Part shown: positions 50,276-64,000 of the stretch, piece after piece
Layout of the letters: the number at the start of each line of letters is the position of its first letter
Position numbering within the stretch: position 1 is the first letter of the stretch
From: Antennarius striatus
Lineage: Eukaryota; Chordata; Actinopteri; Lophiiformes; Antennariidae
Assembly (NCBI RefSeq): GCF_040054535.1
Contig: NC_090795.1
Span: 3,943,501 to 4,007,500 of the forward strand
Direction: 5' to 3'
DNA length: 64,000 nt
Notes under the pieces: generated by a model
Databases searched by the model: none
What the model saw: only the letters and a program-made list of their open reading frames with translations
Told to the model about the DNA's origin: nothing
Position numbers and translations under genes: made by a program

Positions 50276-53200
50276 GGTATGTTAAGGACTTCATACCGTT
50301 AACCTCAATGTTTGTGTGTCACGTGTTTATGAAGCTACGTAAGGCTATTTCAATGGCTGCTCTCATATATTGTTGTAGTCACTGGTCCCAGCGGTGTATG
50401 AGAGTAGTGAGTAATGAAGAGGATGGTGATGTTATTCACTTCCTCCTCCGTTGGCCCTGAGCGCTGCTCCTCCTGAGTGGGAGTAGTTAACAAATGGAGA
50501 TTCATTCATCCTGCGAGAGCCACAATGGGCTCCTCCATTGTTGATGCGATACGAGAGCGAAGCTGACATTCTGTGTTTTGGCATGTAGAACAATGGACAT
50601 AGGGAGCGTTAAAGAAATCTAAAGGAACAGTCCGAGGTGACTAACACACATAAAAGCTTTATAGCGTCTACATTAATGATTGGGAAGTGCTTCACGCTCC
50701 ATCGGCAGGCTTTCACAGAAGTGTTAAAGAACATGTTGACCAGACGTCATGGATACGAGCTGGTGGTTTGTCCATTGGGCATCAAATCTATCTGTATAAT
50801 CTGTGAACATCAGCCTGGGGGGTAAGGTGTTCCTATTGTGGTCTGTCTTTATGCAAGCGTCTGTTAGCTGGACTCCCCGTTTATGTCCATATATCCATCC
50901 AGCTCTCGATAAAGTGGCCAAATATACATAAATAAAAAGTATTTCTGAGAGGTTTGATAAGCAGCTCACGTTTCTTTATGTTGGAAATCAATTGTAGTCG
51001 TCTTAGATTTAAAAAATTGCAGCATCCAGACTCAGAAAACCATAAAATAACGAAATTCAAATGTGTGCAGAAGCTGCTGGAACTCATCCAGCAAACTGTA
51101 CTCCCCTGACATCCATATATTTGCTCTATATGATAAAAATACTTGCTGCACAAATATGGCAAAAAACTAAGAGGACAGGTTCATGTGTGTAACATACACG
51201 GCGTAAACAACATGTAGTGCTGTTTGGTTGGAACAGAAAGGATGATGTGTCTCCTCCAGTGAGACAGTCGGAGTGAACGGCATGCTGGGAACCTAATGCT
51301 CTTTTAATGACGGGTACGTCGCTGTACAGGGCCTGATTGATAACACACACATTCCCAGCCAGCCTCCGTGATGCAGCACTAAACACTCACCCCGTCGGCG
51401 TTACCATCCAGGGCCACGCACATGCAGCTCGGCGCTATGATTCAGCAATAAAGTCATCATCGACGGGGGTGGGGGGGGGTGGAAGGATTAGAAACTCCCT
51501 GGAAACCAATTCCTGCTTTGTTGCCTTGCAGTTTGCATTTAATTCAGGCCTGTTGTTGCATTGAATCAATACTCGTAATGATTTGGTTGTTGTGTTTACT
51601 CCGGCCGGACAATTAAGTCACAGACTTTCCCTTGTTCTCCAGGTTTATAAGCCTCCCAATAACAGAAGAATAGAACTGTTCCCAGCTTTAAATAGTAATC
51701 AGCTTCCCTGTTACACAATGAGTCAGCCTTACATGATCGGCGCCAAAGAGCTGCCCATTTTGCAAGGTCACCTTCAAAACGTAAAGCCTTGTTCGCAACC
51801 GATGTGTTCTGGCCGTATCTACACCGACATGAGAAAACACACGGACACGCTATCGAGGAATGTTTGCTGATTTCCATCAAAGGATAAAACGACATAAAAA
51901 AAGAAAAAGAAAAATGGACTTCCCACTGTTTGGGTTAGTCCCCTGGGTGTCCACGGAAAGGCAGGGCTGAGGAAATAACATGAAATACAGACTGAGATCA
52001 TGCAAAGCCTGGGTTTTCTTACATTGTTCAGCGCTGATGCAACCGTGAATGATCCACTTCGGATCGCGCTCGCTAGCGCCGGCGCGTACAGCAGGAGAAT
52101 GGGCTCCATTTCACCTCCATTCTCCTGAGAAAACTGGTCTGGGACTTTCGCTCCTGACGCTCGGCCCAGATTATCGGCTACCGTGACGCATTTACTGATC
52201 CATTCTTAAACCTCTTGGTCCGGGGCACGATCAGGGCCACCTTGATAATTTTTTTATTTTTTATTTTGGGCTGTATCTGTACCTCCTCCCTTAGACAGAA
52301 GCTGAGAGCCTCTCTCTGGTTCCAAATGAAGAGATAAACAACAGCGTGAGACTCTGGCATCATCAAATCAGAAGAGTGGAGATTGCAGGTCCGCTATCAG
52401 TTGTCTGTTAGGCCATAACACTGTGGTTCACACTGTTGTTGTCGACTCCCACACCTCCCTCCTCCTCCTCTTCTCGTTACGGAAAAGCTCTCAGGCTGCA
52501 GCCTTTCTGGGCGAGACGCCAGCCTGCTGCCACAACTTCTGCACAGAATGGACGGAAGTCCAAAATTAAAAGCATTGTTATCCCCGTCGCTGGTGGCACA
52601 GAGGTGGCGTAGCAGCTCTATTTCATTGTGACGTCTGCGGTGACCTTGGCTTTGACCTCTCACCTGCGTTCCATCCAGGGACGCTATTCAGAGCTCACGG
52701 CGTGGAACCTTCAGGAACTGGGACTGATTGTTGGTTGGTGCTTCTCTTTCACTCCAGATTTGCTCCCTTTTTTTTATTCGCAGCACTGTTTGAGACATGA
52801 ACTGTTGTCATGACTGAATCAGAGTTTAATGTACTATTAGGGTTGCTACGGTGACGGCTGTCATCTGTGTGCATGTCTGTTCCCATGCATTTTTTCCCCC
52901 CTGTCTGGCAGGAAGCTGGGTCGTGCAGTGGAAAGTAATCAAGCGATGGCGTGAAGAAGGACATTTGTATTATTGGAGAATCGGCTCTGATGTCATGTTT
53001 CTGTTTAGTATTTCAAAATTTTCTTTCTTCCAGTTGCAAAGACAAACCTCTTACCCTGCTGGTCTTAATTTTTGGCTCATAGATGATGCAGGCATCCTTC
53101 CTCCTCCTCCTTGGATACAGGGAAAATTATTACCTTTTTCCACTTCATAACTCCACAAACACATTCTGCTCGTAAAGTTCCTCAACTCCAGGTTTTATTG

Positions 53201-54450
53201 AACATTCAGACCGAACAGCATGGCTTTAAAACAAAAAATCAAAAAGGCTTTGTGAGATTTTTTGTTGCTGGTGAGACAATAAAACTGTGATCCTGGAAGT
53301 CTGGTTGGGGAACAACAGACGGTTTGAAGAGATGTCAGGTTCCAAAGCTCTGCAGAGGTTGAGAAAAAAGTTGATGATTTTTAACACATGCATGCAACAG
53401 GTGCATGCATGTGAACGTCTTATCTCGTCTTTGGTTGTGACAGCGCTGAGATCCTTACTGCCATCATGTTTTATCTTCTTCTCGACCGCGTGAGCAAAGC
53501 TGAGCTATAATTCCCTCGGCAGGAGGCCAGAGCTACTTGTCTTTTTCCCCCTGCAGCTTGTCCTCCTCCCTCTAACACCTCGCTGCCGTGGTTAGTCCGT
53601 GTTGGCGTGGCAGACGCTGATGAGATGTAATCACAACGGAGAGGCTCGACCGCCCTGTTTGAGCTCATCTGGTCAGGAACGCGATGCAGCATCAGGGTGT
53701 CGCCACAGGTGTTGCTTGTGACGAGTGGCACTTGTTCAGACGTGAATCCGGGGGGTGTGGGAGGGGGGTGAAGAAAACGTTGTGCTGATACTCCTGTTTT
53801 CCTGCAGCCTCATCTCTTTTGCAAACGTCCAGGCCGAGCCATTAAAGTCGGGAGGTGTGAGTCAGGAGCAGAGCAGCAAACATCTGGGAATTCATTTGGA
53901 ACAAGGAGAAAATTGCGTGCATTTGTCACAATAAAGCGTATCTCGAAAGCCGCTTCAGTAACTTATTGAACTTTATTTACATTCTTTTATTCTTCCTTTG
54001 TCGCCTGTAAAAGGAAAAAGGTGCAAAAGATGAGTTTTTATTATTATTTAGAGATAAAGATGCTGCAGCTGAATGGATCTGAGTTACTGTAGTATATAAA
54101 TATTTAACCGCGCTTAAATATTTAACAGCTCTGCTGCTCGGGAAAAGTCTTGCTGTTGCTTCTACCATTTATAGACGGAATATTTTTGCAAACTAATCTG
54201 CGAATTGAGTCATTCATTTTTGTAGCCCTGCATATTTCACAAGCATTAAATCGTTGCCGGAGCTGCCTTGATGTAAACAGGATGATTCGGATGTAGTTCG
54301 CTCCAGAATGAGGCAGCATTTCGGAGGAAGTGAGTCTTGTGAAAGGATCTTTCACATTTCACATTGGCTGCTGCCTCATCCCCGCCGGAAACACGGGACG
54401 GTTTGAGCCGCGCCCCTCCGGAGCGACGAGGTCAAATACAGTTTCGTCGA

Positions 54451-54477
54451 TGTGTGTGTGTGTGTGTGTGTGTGTGT
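54451..54477. repeat. (TG)n microsatellite
   Basis: About 13 TG units, some 335 bp upstream of the tmem108 signal-peptide exon. Confidence 0.9.
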
Positions 54478-54818
54478 ACGTTTGAATACACTTCTTTCGA
54501 GGTGGCGCGGGCGCATGATGCCCAAGAGGGTTTCCACAATGGGAGGGAAACGTGCACACACTCCTCAGGGTGCAAAAGGAGATGAGTGTGTGCAGCCTTT
54601 CATTTAATAGAAGGCCATCAGTGAGTCACTGCCCTGAAGCTTACTGGTCCATGTTTAATACTCCATAATGGTTTAACTGGATGTGAACGCTGATGGACGC
54701 TTCAGTTCATCCACAGATGGTTTAAAATAGCATTATTTTTCACTGATACCCGAACCGGTGTGATTTGGACACCTGAGTTTCACCTTACCCCCTCTGTATT
54801 TTTTTTCACCAGAGAACC

Positions 54819-54856
54819 ATGAGCACTGTGGAGGAGGAGCCGGATCACATGATACC

Positions 54857-54860
<4 letters not shown>
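54819..54860 (+). promoter_or_regulatory. upstream ORF overlapping the tmem108 start codon
   Basis: An ATG at 54819 in good context (ACCATGA) opens a 13-codon frame, MSTVEEEPDHMIP. Its TGA (54858-54860) overlaps the main ATG (54857-54859) as ATGA. If the 5' exon is spliced as proposed, ribosomes must read through or reinitiate to make the protein, so this ORF could repress or time translation. The arrangement is seen directly; its effect is inferred. Confidence 0.7.

Positions 54861-64000
<9,140 letters not shown>

Overview
This window is nuclear DNA from a vertebrate, almost certainly a compact percomorph-like teleost. Every gene in it is split by GT-AG introns, many only 80-300 bp long. The encoded proteins match vertebrate families end to end, and the non-coding DNA is rich in long dinucleotide microsatellites. 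No prokaryotic, viral or plasmid gene was seen. Species was not determined.

Three protein genes lie head to tail on the + strand. (1) dnajc13 (RME-8, an endosomal J-domain co-chaperone): promoter and non-coding exon near 2180-2405, coding 4710-24753 in 53 exons, predicted 2255 aa, 3' UTR to about 25770. (2) topbp1 (multi-BRCT checkpoint and replication scaffold): promoter near 26320-26360 with ETS and E2F sites, coding 26903-35277 in 27 exons, predicted 1511 aa, poly(A) signals near 35340. (3) tmem108 (retrolinkin, a single-pass neuronal membrane protein): a probable CpG-rich first exon near 36830-37489, then a short signal-peptide exon at 54857-54896, a large ectodomain exon at 60779-61972 and a membrane/cytoplasmic exon at 62791-62942. 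Its last exon or exons lie beyond the right edge. Exon borders were set by hand from splice consensus, and reading phase was checked across all joins of dnajc13 and topbp1 and across the visible tmem108 joins.

The first 35 kb is gene-dense. From 35.4 kb to the end the window is mostly non-coding: intergenic sequence and the long tmem108 introns. These hold a (TG)51 / (CA)21 inverted pair, a (CA)26 tract followed by a perfect 13-bp hairpin, a G-rich quadruplex candidate, an eroded GACTTGA-rich interspersed repeat and a few enhancer-like clusters of homeodomain or SOX-type sites.

The three genes do not form a pathway: endosomal sorting, DNA-damage signalling, and neuronal membrane trafficking. 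As recalled, their human counterparts also sit together on 3q22, so this is conserved synteny with rearranged order. I found no undescribed multi-gene system. The observations most worth checking are fine-scale: a probable 15/18-nt dnajc13 microexon with a NAGNAG acceptor, a GC-AG intron and an in-frame tandem acceptor in topbp1, a tmem108 upstream ORF whose stop overlaps the main start codon, and the hairpin just upstream of the tmem108 ectodomain exon.
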